Shown one piece after another: positions 17,931-29,086 of a DNA stretch of 50,278 nt. This DNA comes from Sperchopsis tessellata (Eukaryota > Arthropoda > Insecta > Coleoptera > Hydrophilidae): the NCBI GenBank assembly GCA_033557685.1, contig JAWQRN010000024.1, positions 1 through 50,278 of the forward strand. Direction: 5' to 3'. The notes under the pieces were generated by a model. That model saw only the letters and a program-made list of their open reading frames with translations. It was not told the origin of the DNA and did no database searches. Made by a program: the position numbers and the translations under genes. The first letter of the stretch is position 1; the number at the start of each line of letters is the position of its first letter.

Positions 17931-20843
17931 ATGTCTGATTATACATTATTTTCGAAGAAACAAAAATGTAGAGCATGTTTAATAGAAGATTCAAATACGC
18001 AATCATTATACGCAAAATGTGAAATATTAAGTGATGCTGTATCTTTCCTAGAAATGTATGTCGTCTGTACTTCAGTGCAGGTAAAAACAAAGTTTAAATT
18101 CTTAAATTTAATAATGCCTGAAAATAGTTTGAGTTTTAAAATGCGCAAAGTAAAATTAAAAGGAATATGTATTAATATGCGTTTCTTGATATTATAATAG
18201 ATTGGGAAGCAAACCTACTGAAACTCTGATTAAATTAACTAATTAATTAGCTTTAATAAACATTTAAATGTGTCCCATACTGTTATTGCTATTTTTGGTA
18301 TCTTTAATGGTTCATCTGAGACTCGATCACGAAGAATTATTAGAAATGTCTTTCAAAAAATATGTATACATTAATTATTATACCTATAAATAGCGTCAAA
18401 ATTAAGCAATAGGTAGCTTTAAGGTTAGATATTAGAAAATTTACCTATAATTATAATGCATAGATACATTTTTTAGAAAATTTTGAATTTAATCCCATTT
18501 TCGTGTGGATTTATATAATTAAAATTTGGTCCTCAGTTTTTAAAGATTATTTTCTAAATTCCAATTTGTCAAATATAAGAGCATGTTTGTTTTATACTAA
18601 CCTGCCGGTGAAACAATGGAGTGACAATGTAAAAAAAAATTGTAGTGACAAATATAAGGGTAAGCGGCCAAAAGAATGGCTGTTGTGTATAAGGAAGATG
18701 TACCATCTTATTTTCAATTGAAATGTTTATTCAACTCTTTCGATAAGATAAAGAATTGATTTAAAAACTAAAGACATGACGTAAAAGGTTGAAATTATAG
18801 TTCTGTAAGATCAGCATAGGAAGATCCCTGTTATTCCCAATGAATACAATCAGTAAATTGGAAAGAAGTGTTTTAGTCCCATCAGGTGTTCTGCAAGGTT
18901 CCAATCTTGGACCTATGATATTCTTTTGTTTCTGAATGATGTATGTAGATACCTGAAATATTATCTTCTAAGGTCCTATATTTGCAAAAATCTATAACAA
19001 TTACGGTTTTACTGATGATTGGCAACAGCTTCAAAAAGATCTGGACCTTTTTTTAACTAGTTTAGCCTGAACCTCTTGCCTATAAGTGTTGCGAAAGGTA
19101 ACTCTCTTTAGAACCACTCGAATATTTATAAGGCTCTGTCTGTGTCATGTGATAAATGTGTCTTGAACAGGGGCTCTTTGCATATTCTTAGGCCAACTTG
19201 ATATTTGTTAGGTGACCACACGATTACAATATCTCTTCTCCTTACCAAGAGGCAACTCAATAACCGTGCAGAATTCTGAGATGTGCAGACTGACGTATCT
19301 GCAATATTTTTTGATTTTCTTTTTATTTCAATATCTACTTTAGTCCGTTGAATCAGCTGATGTTGCTCCCTTCTTTTAGATGTGTATTGTCATATGTAAT
19401 AGGGACTTTTGGAATTTAAACCAGTTACACAAAAACTCTATAACTACTAAAGTTTTGTTACTTAGGTGAACATGGAAGATGACATGCCAAAATATATTTG
19501 TGAAAAATGTATGGATTTGCTGCTAGTATGTTACAAATTCCGAGTACAATGTGAGCACTCAGAAAAGAAATTGAAGGAGCAGTTTGAATCCAAAATCTCG
19601 GAAGAAATAGTACCAGAAAAAGAACGACAAATTATAGAGTAAGTAAAATTACTGATTTTTCAATAAAGAAAATACATATTTATTCATTTTTTAAAGATCA
19701 GATGATGAAGATGGAAATTTGTTGGAATTACCAACAGATAGTCCTTTTGATAGTGTTGAGGCATGTGAGCAAAATCAAGAAGAATGTCTACAAAATATAG
19801 AAGAATGCCTGCAAAATCAAGAAAAGTTTTTGCAAAATAGTGAAAAGTATTTTCAAAATAAAGATAAAGAAAAACATCCCGATCCAGATTTAATTGAAAT
19901 GAAAGAAGGTCTTTCGAAATCAAACCTAAGCTGTGCTGAATGTGATAAGAAATTTAGTAAAACCAAAGAGTTAAAAGAACATATGAAGGCCCATGCTAAA
20001 TTCAAATGCGAACAATGTGGTGCAAAATTTACCAACATGGATAACTTGAAGAAGCATGAAGAGAACGCTCACTTTGTAGTTCCCATTTCTCAAAGGATAT
20101 GTGATCAGTGTGGTAAAGTGTTCGGATACAGAGCAAGCATGTTGAAGCATAAACGTAAGCATGGAGCACCGCCAAAAACCTGCCCATACTGTGAAGAAAT
20201 ACCGGGATCTCCCGGATTATTAGCGAAACACATGGAAAATATGCATGCACATCTCAAGAATATAATCTGTTCGGTCTGTGGTAAGAAGTTTTTTAAAGAG
20301 ACAAATTTGCGACTCCACATGATGGTGCATTCGGGTGTTAAAAAGCACACTTGTGAAATATGCGGGTTATCTTTTCTATTATCAGGTAATTTGGCATCCC
20401 ATAGACGTATTCACACAGGTGAACGGCCATATACTTGTAGCCATTGTGGACGAGGGTTTATTCAACAAGCATCTTTGCGGTCTCATGAAATGGGTCATAC
20501 AAATGAACGGAACCATGTTTGTTCGGAATGTGGGGCGAGTTTTAGTAGGGCTGGGGCTTTGAGGAATCATCAGAAGAGGCATCAAACTGATCGCCCTTAT
20601 CCTTGCGAAATATGCGATAAGGCGTTTATGTTCAGCGCGGAAAGAAGGCGTCACATGACCATACACGTGGGTGATAAAAACCATGTTTGTGAGGTATGTG
20701 GTAAAGGATTTAATCGTGCCAGTAATCTAAATGTCCATAGGCGAATTCATACTGGTGAAACCCCCCATATGTGTCAGATTTGTAATAAAGGGTTTCGGCA
20801 GTTGCATTGCTTGCGGGCCCATTTGAATATACATACGAAGTAG
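17931..20843 (+). CDS. ZAD-type C2H2 zinc-finger protein, complete, 3 exons, 11 fingers
   Basis: Likely nuclear DNA-binding regulator. Exons: 17931-18080 (ATG), 19466-19638, 19697-20843 (TAG), GT..AG with phases 0 and 2; product 489 residues. Residues about 10-70 form a ZAD (zinc-finger associated domain, a dimerisation module): CRAC at 13-16 and CEKC at 62-65, split by intron 1 within the domain. Residues 133-162 are a repetitive Gln/Glu stretch encoded by 21-bp repeats. Eleven C2H2 fingers run from about residue 187 to the end. Several linkers are canonical, for example HTGERPYTC and HTGETPHMC, so contiguous DNA contact is plausible. The fourth finger (CPYCEEIPGSPGLLAKH) lacks the usual Phe. 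ZAD-ZNF genes are a large, fast-evolving insect family, so no orthologue name or target can be given. Confidence 0.93.
18840..19080 (+). mobile_element. LINE reverse transcriptase fragment in intron 1 of the ZAD gene
   Basis: Plus-strand frames read VPSGVLQGSNLGPMIFF (about 18873-18925), a clear version of the SGVPQGSxLGPLLF motif, and later DDWQQLQKDLDLF (about 19014), resembling the YADD..xxLQxDLDxL region. Stops and frameshifts separate them. It is a small Jockey/CR1-like relic in the same orientation as the host gene. Confidence 0.7.
19770..19853 (+). repeat. in-frame 21-bp minisatellite, four units, coding for heptads
   Basis: Four consecutive 21-base units begin CAAAAT, then a partial fifth unit follows. 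They encode QNQEECL, QNIEECL, QNQEKFL and QNSEKYF, within the linker between the ZAD and the finger array. The 21-base period equals seven codons, so unit gain or loss keeps the frame. Confidence 0.85.
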
Positions 20844-22139
20844 GTTTCTTTGAGCAAAATGGTAAAATATTTAGGAAAAAATCTACTTACACCAAACCAG
20901 AATGGATGCAGATTAAAGAAATCCAAAAATAACCATAGCAAGGGTTCAATTTTGGGGCGTGAGCTTAGGTTCTAGTGATCTTTTGATTACTATTTGGAAA
21001 TTTCAGAAACTGAGAATAAATGAATAGAGCCATCGTATAGTGGAATCATATTTAAATGGTTGAGATTGGATTGTGAATACTGTTCTTCTACGAGGGTAGA
21101 TGTTAGGAACGGAAGCAACTTCGGTGCAGTTACAAATGCAATGGTGCGAGCATTTTCCCAAAATTCCGTTTCTAGGGTACAAAAGCAGATATTTATTTTT
21201 CAAATTTCGTGTACATGGTGGTTCAAATTTAAGGACACATGGAATCACTTTATGAGCTAATTTAGTATCTCATCATATAGACGGTAAAGATATGTCCTGA
21301 CAGGAACTGTTGATGGTGGGTTGTCCATGAATAGGTGGATGGATTTGAGATAGTGAAACAATAGGATACTTTGTCAGGAGAGAGACTGCAAATTCTACAA
21401 ATCGATAATAATTATGTTACCACTACAGTGTGTATAATCTGTTTCCTAAAATGTGGTCAAGTTATTTTTAAAAATCAAATCATATTGTATAAATGTGGGA
21501 AAAATCACCTTACATCATTCATATTATTATCTCTTAAAATGATGAATTTCAAGTGGTAGAGGAGATGTTTAGTCTACAACAAAGTTTCCAAGATTGAATA
21601 CGCTTTGTGATATACAATAGCCACAATTACCACAGTATCGGACAGGCATTAAAATAACCCTTTGAAAATACCATTATAATTGTAGTGCGCAAAATAATTG
21701 ATTGGAATAATCGCTAAAATATAATTTTAATAAGCTCGTTGAATTTTATTTTAAAAAGTTAATAAAAATTGCGGAAAAAAAACTTATTGCTCCATGTGAT
21801 GTGTTCACTTGTAAAGGTTGCACACCTGTGCATTTTTACATAAATGAAAGTTTAAAGTAGTTTTACTGCTTTTGTGTAATTTTTCCTTTTAGTGCCAAAT
21901 GTGTTTAATACCGAATATTATTATAAAATAAATTTTAACGCCTACCATTGTTCATGACATAAACTTGTTATAAAATGCATTTCCACAAAATACTTTCTCA
22001 CAAATATTGTTTAGTCTGTTGTCATTTTCAATCCTAGAATTTTGCTTTTTCACGGAATATGTTCACTGTTGCTGGAACAATCAAGGATAAACTACACATA
22101 TATAAATGCACTACAAAAACTGTATAATAAATCTAAATC
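20844..22139. other. intergenic, no gene seen
   Basis: AT-rich sequence after the ZAD-finger gene. The open frames here are short and lack recognisable motifs on either strand. Probable 3' untranslated sequence lies at the left end, but no poly(A) site is assigned. Confidence 0.5.
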
Positions 22140-22950
22140 ATAAATAAATATTAGGAAAGCACTAACAGGCGAGTTCTTAGTGACAAAAAGGTTGAGACAG
22201 GTATGTTGTACTTCTCCAACGCTGTTTAAGATACATATATATATATATATATAGCCGTTACACTCAGAAATTGGAAACTTAAGGTTCATAGAATGGGAGT
22301 GGAACTTAAAGATAGATGCATGTACATGCTTCAATTTGCCATTGACCAGGTCGTTGTAGCCAACGACAAGGATGACAATTGAAGAGTACAACCAATGGAG
22401 ATTATCGGTCAATATCGAGAAAACACAATATTTGTGTATAGGTAGAGAACCCAGCAAATTAGATATGGATAATGGCAAGAAATATAATTTTGTTGGGACT
22501 ACGTTTATTTGGGCATTACGTTCGACCAACAAGCGCAAGAAAGGTCATTGGATGTTTCAATTGTATATTCTGGAGTAAGGAGATAAACAAGAAAAAAAAT
22601 TTTAACATCTATGAAACAATGGTCAGAAGTACACTACTATACGGAATAGAAACATGCAGGATACCGGAAAAACAGAAAGAAAAGTGGAGGTAGTGGAAAT
22701 GGATGTGATGCAAAAGTCCTTGCGGATATCACGAAGAGATCATATTAGAAATGAAACTATAAAACAGCAGATGGGAATCGAAGACATGATAGTAAATGAT
22801 ATAGAAAATAAAGAACTTACATGGTGTGGACACGTCCAACGCATGCCCGTGTCAAGATTACCCAAAATAATACAAGTGGCAGCCAATAAGTCATCGAAAA
22901 AGAGGATGACCCAAATTATACATATAATGGCGAAAGGTGTATAATATGGA
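22140..22950 (+). mobile_element. RTE-like LINE reverse transcriptase, C-terminal half, degenerate
   Basis: Frames in order: TKRLRQVCCTSPTLFKI (about 22180-22230), then an (AT)n run at 22229-22252 translating to alternating Ile/Tyr, then MLQFAIDQVVVANDKDD (palm; canonical FADD is FAID here, first Asp lost, about 22329), EEYNQWRLSVNIEKTQYLC (about 22380), LLYGIETCRI (about 22639) and the C-terminal GHVQRMPVSRLPK (about 22827). Frameshifts and the lost catalytic Asp make it dead. The protein pattern resembles the element at 2271-4640 but the copies are too diverged to be the same family. Confidence 0.75.
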
Positions 22951-23214
22951 ACACCTCTACTCCTCACAACATATTCGTGAGACCCAAATTAGACTAAACT
23001 GGCCTATATATATATGTATGTTCACTGTTGCATAATTTTTTCAAAAAACAAAATGTGGTGTCAGGTGTCTATTGAGAAATAATGAAAACGTAGAGGAAGT
23101 TATCCAGTTATGCTTTTGGACACCTGCAGCTATTTTTGATGCCATAAAACAACACCAATTGAATTATGCCATGCTATATCAACCTCATGACAATATGAGA
23201 AACAGGATGTACTT

Positions 23215-24000
23215 ATTGCAAAAGTAAGCAAGCCGAGCCATCTTCGAGACGGTTTCAGCAATGTGAGATGTCTATGTTAATTTAGAGTCCACATGAATCC
23301 CCCGAAATTTAGCAGAGAGCACCTTTTCAATGGGGCTGGCATCAACTCTCAACAGGAGGCTTTTCAAGTGTTTTATTGGAGGGTAAAAATTGTATGAATT
23401 GGAACTTTTTGCTGTTTAGCAGAATAGCGTTGTTCGTACACCAGCCGAAAAGCTGCTCTATGACCAGTCTGGATAAATTATGTGCAGCATCAGCAGTGTT
23501 GCCAAAAACTATTATGTTGGTGTCATCACCAAAAGTCACAACATGATCAACGGATATGCAGAATTCTGGCAGATCGTTAACCATAACGAGGAAAAACACC
23601 GGGCCGAGGATTGTTCCCTGAGGGATTCCTATACAAACAGACTGTCTCTCACAGATGCAGTCGCCCACCGAAACATACTGCCTTTTTCCCTCCAGGTATG
23701 ACTCTATCCATGTGTTACTTATTCCTTTGATTTCCATTAGATCCAGCTTCATGAGTAGGAGATTGTGGATCACCATGTCAAATGCTCTTGACTTATCGAA
23801 AAAGAGTACTGTGGGTTAGTTTTGTTTGTGAGCGATGATATGATATTTTATTAGGTCCCTCTTGAAGTAAGTTTATGTTGAAATCCCCACATATAATGTG
23901 AAATGGGTTATTTTTGTGCATATTATGTAGGTAGCAGTTGAGATATTGAAAAAAATATATTAACGCTAATGTCAGGAGTTCTGTAGATGCAGGCAATATA
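23215..24000 (-). mobile_element. Jockey/CR1-like LINE relic, endonuclease fused by deletion to RT
   Basis: Minus strand: the frame ending near 23793 holds an endonuclease segment with FHIICGDFNINLL. After a deletion the reverse transcriptase starts at FFDKSRAFDMVIHNLLL (about 23805-23755) and continues with RQYVSVGDCI, GIPQGTILGPVFFLVMVNDL (about 23635-23576), TFGDDTNIIV (about 23540; canonical YADD, so Ala-to-Gly beside retained Asp residues) and, to about 23215, FRGIHVDSKLT with a stop in place of Trp, then SHIAETVSKMARLAYF. The palm domain is nearly whole in one frame of 144 codons. Confidence 0.8.
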
Positions 24001-25595
24001 CACTGTACCCAGGGAGAACTACAGCCTCAATCCCTGATTTTCAATTATATAGTGCAGTATAGCGAATTATAAGAAGTAAATATCAGAATGTAGCAGAAGT
24101 GCCAGCTAGAGATTGTCGGAAAAAAAGATTCTAGAAAATATAAAGTATATAAATGCATTTATGAAAAAATTGCAGTTATGTCACAAGAGGTGTAAGCTCT
24201 TATCTACATAAAAAGTTTGCCCAGGTATTCAAATTTCCATCAAGTAGCTCGAAGAAAGACGAAATAATTAAATTTTTAAGAATACTACTTAATATAGTAC
24301 CATCATTTTCAAAAAATTTATTTGCATTTGTACAGAATTTTACTGACTCAAATTATCTAAATGCTGTTATGTCCCATACTGTGGCAGCTCAGAAATATTG
24401 CGTGAAAACTTGCTTGTAGTTTGAACACTTATACCTACGATATTTTTCTAGTCATGATCTATATTTTTTAATACCAAATGGTATTTCAAAACGTACCCAC
24501 GCCAATATCAATATGTAGAACAAAGGGCACAGTTGTAATTTGAAAGAAATAGACAGTAAATAAAAACGTATATGTTACCTGTTATGCGTCATATACAACT
24601 AACATTTGTTTTACATTGTAATTTTGGGGCTGCCTTTGTTCTACACATACCAAACACCAGTCGGAATATGTCTACCTCAATTAATTTGTGTTATAAAAAT
24701 TTCTGTAATTTTTATTGACTTTGTAGAATAGTATTATACCTAAAAATTCCAGCTCTAAGAAATAGATAAATGTAAAAAATATGCCCCTTAATATGAAAAA
24801 AAATATTTCTTTATTGTTATGGATGTATTTTCTAATAATAAAATGTACTCTTACCATTAAATATCTTAAATAATTTTATTTTCAGCTGGTGGCTTAAAAT
24901 ATATGTTGAAATTTAGATACTATTGACTTAAATTTAAAGAAACATTCAGTAAACAAACTAAGTTGCCCTAATTTCAAAACCTAGTATCTCCATAATATTA
25001 ATAATAACTATATTGCGCAACTGAAAATCAAGTTACAAAGTAATACAAAAAAAAATAATCCCCCATTGTCGATTTCTTTCTTCCAACTGTTTAGTGACCA
25101 AGAACCAATAATAATACCAATTAAAAAAATTAAATAAACTAATGTACATGTATGTTGTTTCCTGGAGGTAATCGTTTAGAGGTTTGAGTATTTAATATAC
25201 TAACTGAACGCTTTACTTGAGATTTATTCAGTCAAATTTCAAAATAATACAAGTTTTGAATATTTACTTTGTTTCTACCATATTGAGATATGCTTTACTG
25301 TACTGTCTATTATTAAATTGTTTATCAATGAAGAGAAACAAGTCAGAGTAATTGTGATGGAATAATTTGTTTCTGTTCAATTTAAAACATAATGAAAATA
25401 GTGAAATAGTTTAGATACACAATAATTATACTTTACACTAAATAAAAGATGATCGACTTACAATACTTTAATAACCATTATAAAAGAATTACAAACACGT
25501 TAGGTATATATTTTTATAATACAATAATCTTATTCATTATAGTTCTTTATACATATATTTGACGACTTAAAAGTTTAAAATCTTCAATACGAATT
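24001..25595. other. intergenic, AT-rich, with one imperfect inverted repeat
   Basis: No gene is visible. An imperfect inverted repeat pairs about 24514-24540 (GTAGAACAAAGGGCACAG) with about 24622-24648 (CTGCCTTTGTTCTAC), separated by about 80 bp. It could be a decayed MITE end pair. A fragment of the foldback family lies at 25149-25185. The right end is the 3' side of LAMTOR3. Confidence 0.5.
25149..25185. repeat. short fragment of the foldback repeat family
   Basis: TGTATGTTGTTTCCTGGAGG followed by TAATCGTTTAGAGG matches the outer arm of the copies at 5387 and 9621 (GAATGTTGTTTCC..GGTAACCGTGTAGAGG). Only one arm end is left. Confidence 0.55.
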
Positions 25596-25970
25596 TCACG
25601 TTTCTGCTACAGCCAATGATAAATTCGCAAGAATAGGATCTATTTGAGATTCTAACGCTAGAACATGTCCCGTGTTGCAGGTATCACTGGCAATGAAAGT
25701 GATGATAAGAGGCATTTTGTTCATCTGTATCACTTGGTACTGGGAAAATGTACAAATAACCGTCTTGGTTTTTCCTAGTCCTAATTTGCTTCCCTGATCA
25801 ACAGCAAGTCCAAATGTTGAGATGAACCCTGGCTTGATAGCAGATTCTGGAGTTTTTTCGGAGTTTACTTTCAAAACAGGTACCCCATCACGATCCGTTA
25901 TTAAAATGCAGTGTAGGCCTGGCACTTTGTTAAGGAGCAAACTCATTGATTTCTTCACTTCCTCTGCCAT
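25596..25970 (-). CDS. Lamtor3: LAMTOR3 (MP1), Ragulator subunit, intronless, complete
   Basis: Roadblock-fold subunit of Ragulator that pairs with LAMTOR2 on late endosomes and lysosomes and scaffolds MEK/ERK and Rag-mTORC1 signalling (family knowledge). The minus-strand frame from ATG 25970 to TGA 25596 gives 124 residues, the usual family length. It starts MAEEVKKSMSLLLNKVPGL, then GLHCILITDRDGVPVLKV, ESAIKPGFISTFGLAVDQGS, KLGLGKTKTVICTF and LIITFIASDTCNTGHVL. The frame stays open upstream to 26048, but that part is a hydrophobic run with no family similarity, so ATG 25970 is preferred. There are no defects or internal introns. Whether it is a native single-exon gene or an intact retrocopy cannot be decided from the window; no poly(A) tail or target duplication was evident. 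Confidence 0.95.
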   Translation of the reverse strand: MAEEVKKSMSLLLNKVPGLHCILITDRDGVPVLKVNSEKTPESAIKPGFISTFGLAVDQGSKLGLGKTKTVICTFSQYQVIQMNKMPLIITFIASDTCNTGHVLALESQIDPILANLSLAVAET

Positions 25971-26419
25971 AATAAATTTTTTAATAATAAAAATGTGAAC
26001 CAAGAAAAGTAGCGTAATAACAATGTTAATCAACAAGAACACCAACACAGCTGATAGACTTTGACGTTTTTGACATTGATACTGAATACAGTGAAGCTTG
26101 CAACAAGTATTTTGTAATATGTACTATACCGAGTTTACAATGGCAAGAAATAAAAATGCTCGCTATAGAAATTGGAAATAGAAGCTAAAGCTAAGATGTA
26201 TAAAATGTGCTTACAAACACAATTACATTTATAAATGATAACAAACGTGAACTTGTATATTATTATATGTATTGTAAATATTTGCTGATAAGGTCTTCAC
26301 ATGTATTTATTTAAAGTAAAAGTCTTGTATCACTCGAACATTCTCTAACAGCATTATGTCACTTAGGCTGTGATTACTTAGCCCATTGATCTAAGCTTCT
26401 CTACTTTCTAGTTATATTT

Positions 26420-26427
26420 GTATAAAC
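26420..26427. repeat. left 8-bp target-site duplication of the hAT element
   Basis: GTATAAAC, identical to 29079-29086. An 8-bp duplication is the hAT hallmark. Confidence 0.9.
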
Positions 26428-26543
26428 TAGTGCTGTCGAATATGAAACTGCCGGTCGAAAACAAGTTATGACCGAAAGTAACCGATATTCGGAAAACCAG
26501 GTTTTCGATAATTACAGTAAGCGGTCATGAAAATGGCTGTCGA

Positions 26544-26764
26544 ATTTCAAAATTGCGGTTTCCGTGATCGGTTTTCTATCGGATTTCAAAATCGCGGTTT
26601 CCTTGACCGGTTTTCTGTCGGATTTCAAAACCACGGTTTCCGTGACCGGTTTTCGGTCGGTTTTCAAAACCGCGGTTTGTGGTGGGTTTTCAGAACCGCG
26701 GATTTCTGTCGGATTTCAAAACCGCGGTTTTAGTGACTGGTTTTCAGAACCGCTGTTTTCATAA
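26544..26764. repeat. hAT subterminal repeat array, about 39-bp units
   Basis: Tandem units of the form GATTTCAAAACCGCGGTTTC followed by CGTGACCGGTTTTCTGTCG, with three near-complete and several partial copies. Each unit contains inner palindromes (AACCGCGGTT, ACCGGT). Similar words recur in mixed orientation at 28885-29060. The open frame across it (GFQNRGF repeats) is a by-product of the 39-bp, 13-codon period and not a gene. Confidence 0.8.
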
Positions 26765-27536
26765 TCATTTTCCATAAAAGACCTAGATAAACACATAATA
26801 ATAGATAGTTGCACGTAAAGATTGGCCTCCATCCTAGCATTTCTGGTGGCAAAATATGCTACGGGTAGATAGCTCTCGCAATACGTCAATGGCAAGGGTG
26901 TTTGTATATATCGTGATGAATGTTTTTGTTTGCGGCTGGCTAAATTTATAAAAAAAAACTCATGTAAGATGAGTATGTCTGTTATTAGTGGTAAATATTT
27001 GATGCTGTTTCTTTATTCTTTTAAATGTCGTGAGATGACTTTACAACGTTTTTTAATACATGAGATTTATTTTTCTTATTCTTTAAAAGAAAGTCCATGA
27101 GGCATCTATGCCTAAATTATTTACTATAAAACTACAAACAATATGTGTTCTATGTTAACTATGATTCTTCTTAATTTTACTTACAAAACGTCTCATAATT
27201 ATCGTTGTACGTTTATGCATGGTTTAAAAACAACATTTCAATAATTTTAGTATAATATTCGAATTTAATATTTTTTTTTTTAATTTGCATTTTTAGAATA
27301 TATTCAAGAACAGATCGTCTTTGGCCATAATTGCATAGGTCCAATAATTCTGTTTTAATAATATATTTATATTTACTAAATTATACAGATTGTATTCAAT
27401 TCGAATTAGTAATAGTGTCGCATAATAAAGTACTTTAGTTATTATAGTTATAATTAGTTGCTTAAATGAAATTTTAAAATTATCCGTACAAAATTTTAGA
27501 ACATTATTTTATTTTTTAATTAGGTACTTACTACAT

Positions 27537-27675
27537 CAAAGTTGTATCCGAGTGGAAACTATGTGGAGGCTCTGATAAGTGCCGACGTTTCGTCCACTGC
27601 TGTAAGGGACATTTTTAAGTCGAAGGACGTTACTTCAACGAATGAATTCACTGAATATTGCTACTTACCTCGATT
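27537..27675 (-). mobile_element. single-arm copy of the foldback family with best-kept hammerhead-like core
   Basis: On the minus strand, in order: a degenerate GAATTCATTCGTTGAAGTAA block, AAATGTCCC, a loop, GTGGACGAAACGTCGGCAC, then TTATCAGAGCCTCCACATAG and an end at GGATACAACTTTG. Only one arm of the foldback is present. It is nested in the hAT element. Confidence 0.65.
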
Positions 27676-29078
27676 TAAAAAAAAAATCTACACTGACGGT
27701 TGATTGTTCTTATTATTGTCGGCTCACGACGGGAACGCAAATGGTTTCAAAGACCAGAGGTACTACCACTGTACTTTAAAGATGTATTGCACAAATTACA
27801 AATAACCCATTTTTTTTTCAACGTTCTTATTGAAATAGTTCCAGATTTCGGACATTTTAACTACCAACACTTTTCACATCCAGGTTTCTAGTTTTTAGTC
27901 TAAAACGCGCAGATAATGTAAAATAAAAGTTTAAAAATCTCATCTATTTAACATGAATGTAAATAATAATAAATAATATGATAATGATGCATCTCACAAT
28001 GAAGCGAATCTCTGGTTGTAGTTTGTTTGTATAAATACAAGACAATAAATGTTATATAATGACTTTGCAATGTGTTTAATTATTTCGAAAAATATTGGAC
28101 ATTTGGTAATTTAAGTTAGGCGTAAAGGCAATAAATGTGATACAACGTAACATTTATTTACATTAAAAGTTTTGATGTTGTGCTATCAACTTTCGTATTA
28201 AATGACATTTAAATATAATAGAATTAAAAAAAAAATGCAATTGTGTATACAATTATTCCTTAACAATAACAGTTGAGTATGGGGGAATTTGCTTTAAATG
28301 ATAAAATCTTAAAAACATTTAGTTATTTAAAAAACGTAAGATTGGTTTTGGGTAGTTGGGCGTGGATTAACTGAAATTGAACTATATCTTAATGTATACC
28401 AGGAGAGTATTTATTTAAAATAAAATGCATTTATTTTGCACAGTTTACAAAATATCCAAGACTAAACACTGCACAAATCACTAATTAAATCTTTTACGGA
28501 ACTTAACTAAACTTGTAAACAGCTATGGGTATTTATATAAATTTACATTTTTGGCAAAATCTAGTTCGCGATCAATCTATAGTATTCTACAATTTTTTAA
28601 TTGCTAACAAAAGATAATCGAAATAGCATACATTGAGTCTAATTTAAGTTCACGAAAACATGCATATGGCGTTTCACGTCGATGTAGTTTTGTACACCAA
28701 TCGGTTTAAGGAGTTCTCAAAATCGTGCATTGTTACAATATAATAAAAAAGGTAACTACAATATGTGCTTCTATTTGACATGCGTACACTAATTAAGTAT
28801 CTAAAGCACATATATACGTATTCAATGGAATTACTTGTTGCAATCTCGTATATACTGTCATATTCGATTTTCATTAGCGGATATTACAACCGCGATTTAG
28901 TACCCAGATTTCAAAATCGCGGTTTTCAGTCGGTTTTTATAACGTAACCGCGGTTTTCACAACCGGTATTCGATCGGTTTTCATAAACGGTATTCGGATT
29001 TCGACATTTTGAAAACCGTTGTTTTCAGTGCTGACGAAAACCGGTTACCGGAAAAGCCGGTATTCGTCGACAGCCCTA

Positions 29079-29086
29079 GTATAAAC
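29079..29086. repeat. right 8-bp target-site duplication of the hAT element
   Basis: GTATAAAC, exact match to the left copy. Confidence 0.9.

Larger units (their letters stand above)
26428..29078. mobile_element. non-autonomous hAT-type element, 2651 bp
   Basis: The left end TAGTGCTGTCGAA and the right end, read inverted, TAGGGCTGTCGAC form short terminal inverted repeats of hAT type. A perfect 8-bp duplication GTATAAAC flanks the element. Both subterminal regions are packed with repeats of GGTTTTC and CCGCGGTTT words (26444-26764 and about 28885-29060). The 2.1-kb interior is AT-rich and carries no transposase, no BED finger and no hAT dimerisation motif. It also contains half of a foldback repeat (27537-27675). 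It must depend on an autonomous relative for mobility. It lies about 450 bp upstream of the LAMTOR3 start. Confidence 0.9.

Noticed and set aside
20335..20684. Other frames open across the zinc-finger array on both strands.
   Set aside because: Shadows of the C2H2 repeats, which keep alternative frames open by periodicity.
25971..26048. Upstream in-frame extension of LAMTOR3 that would add a hydrophobic N-terminal segment.
   Set aside because: The family starts at the downstream ATG and is a soluble scaffold protein; the extension is AT-rich chance sequence, possibly 5' UTR.
26527..26764. Open frames encoding GFQNRGF/DRFSVGFQN repeats, resembling a repetitive secreted protein.
   Set aside because: They arise from the 39-bp subterminal repeat of the hAT element, whose length is a multiple of three; two frames are open at once and no gene signals are present.
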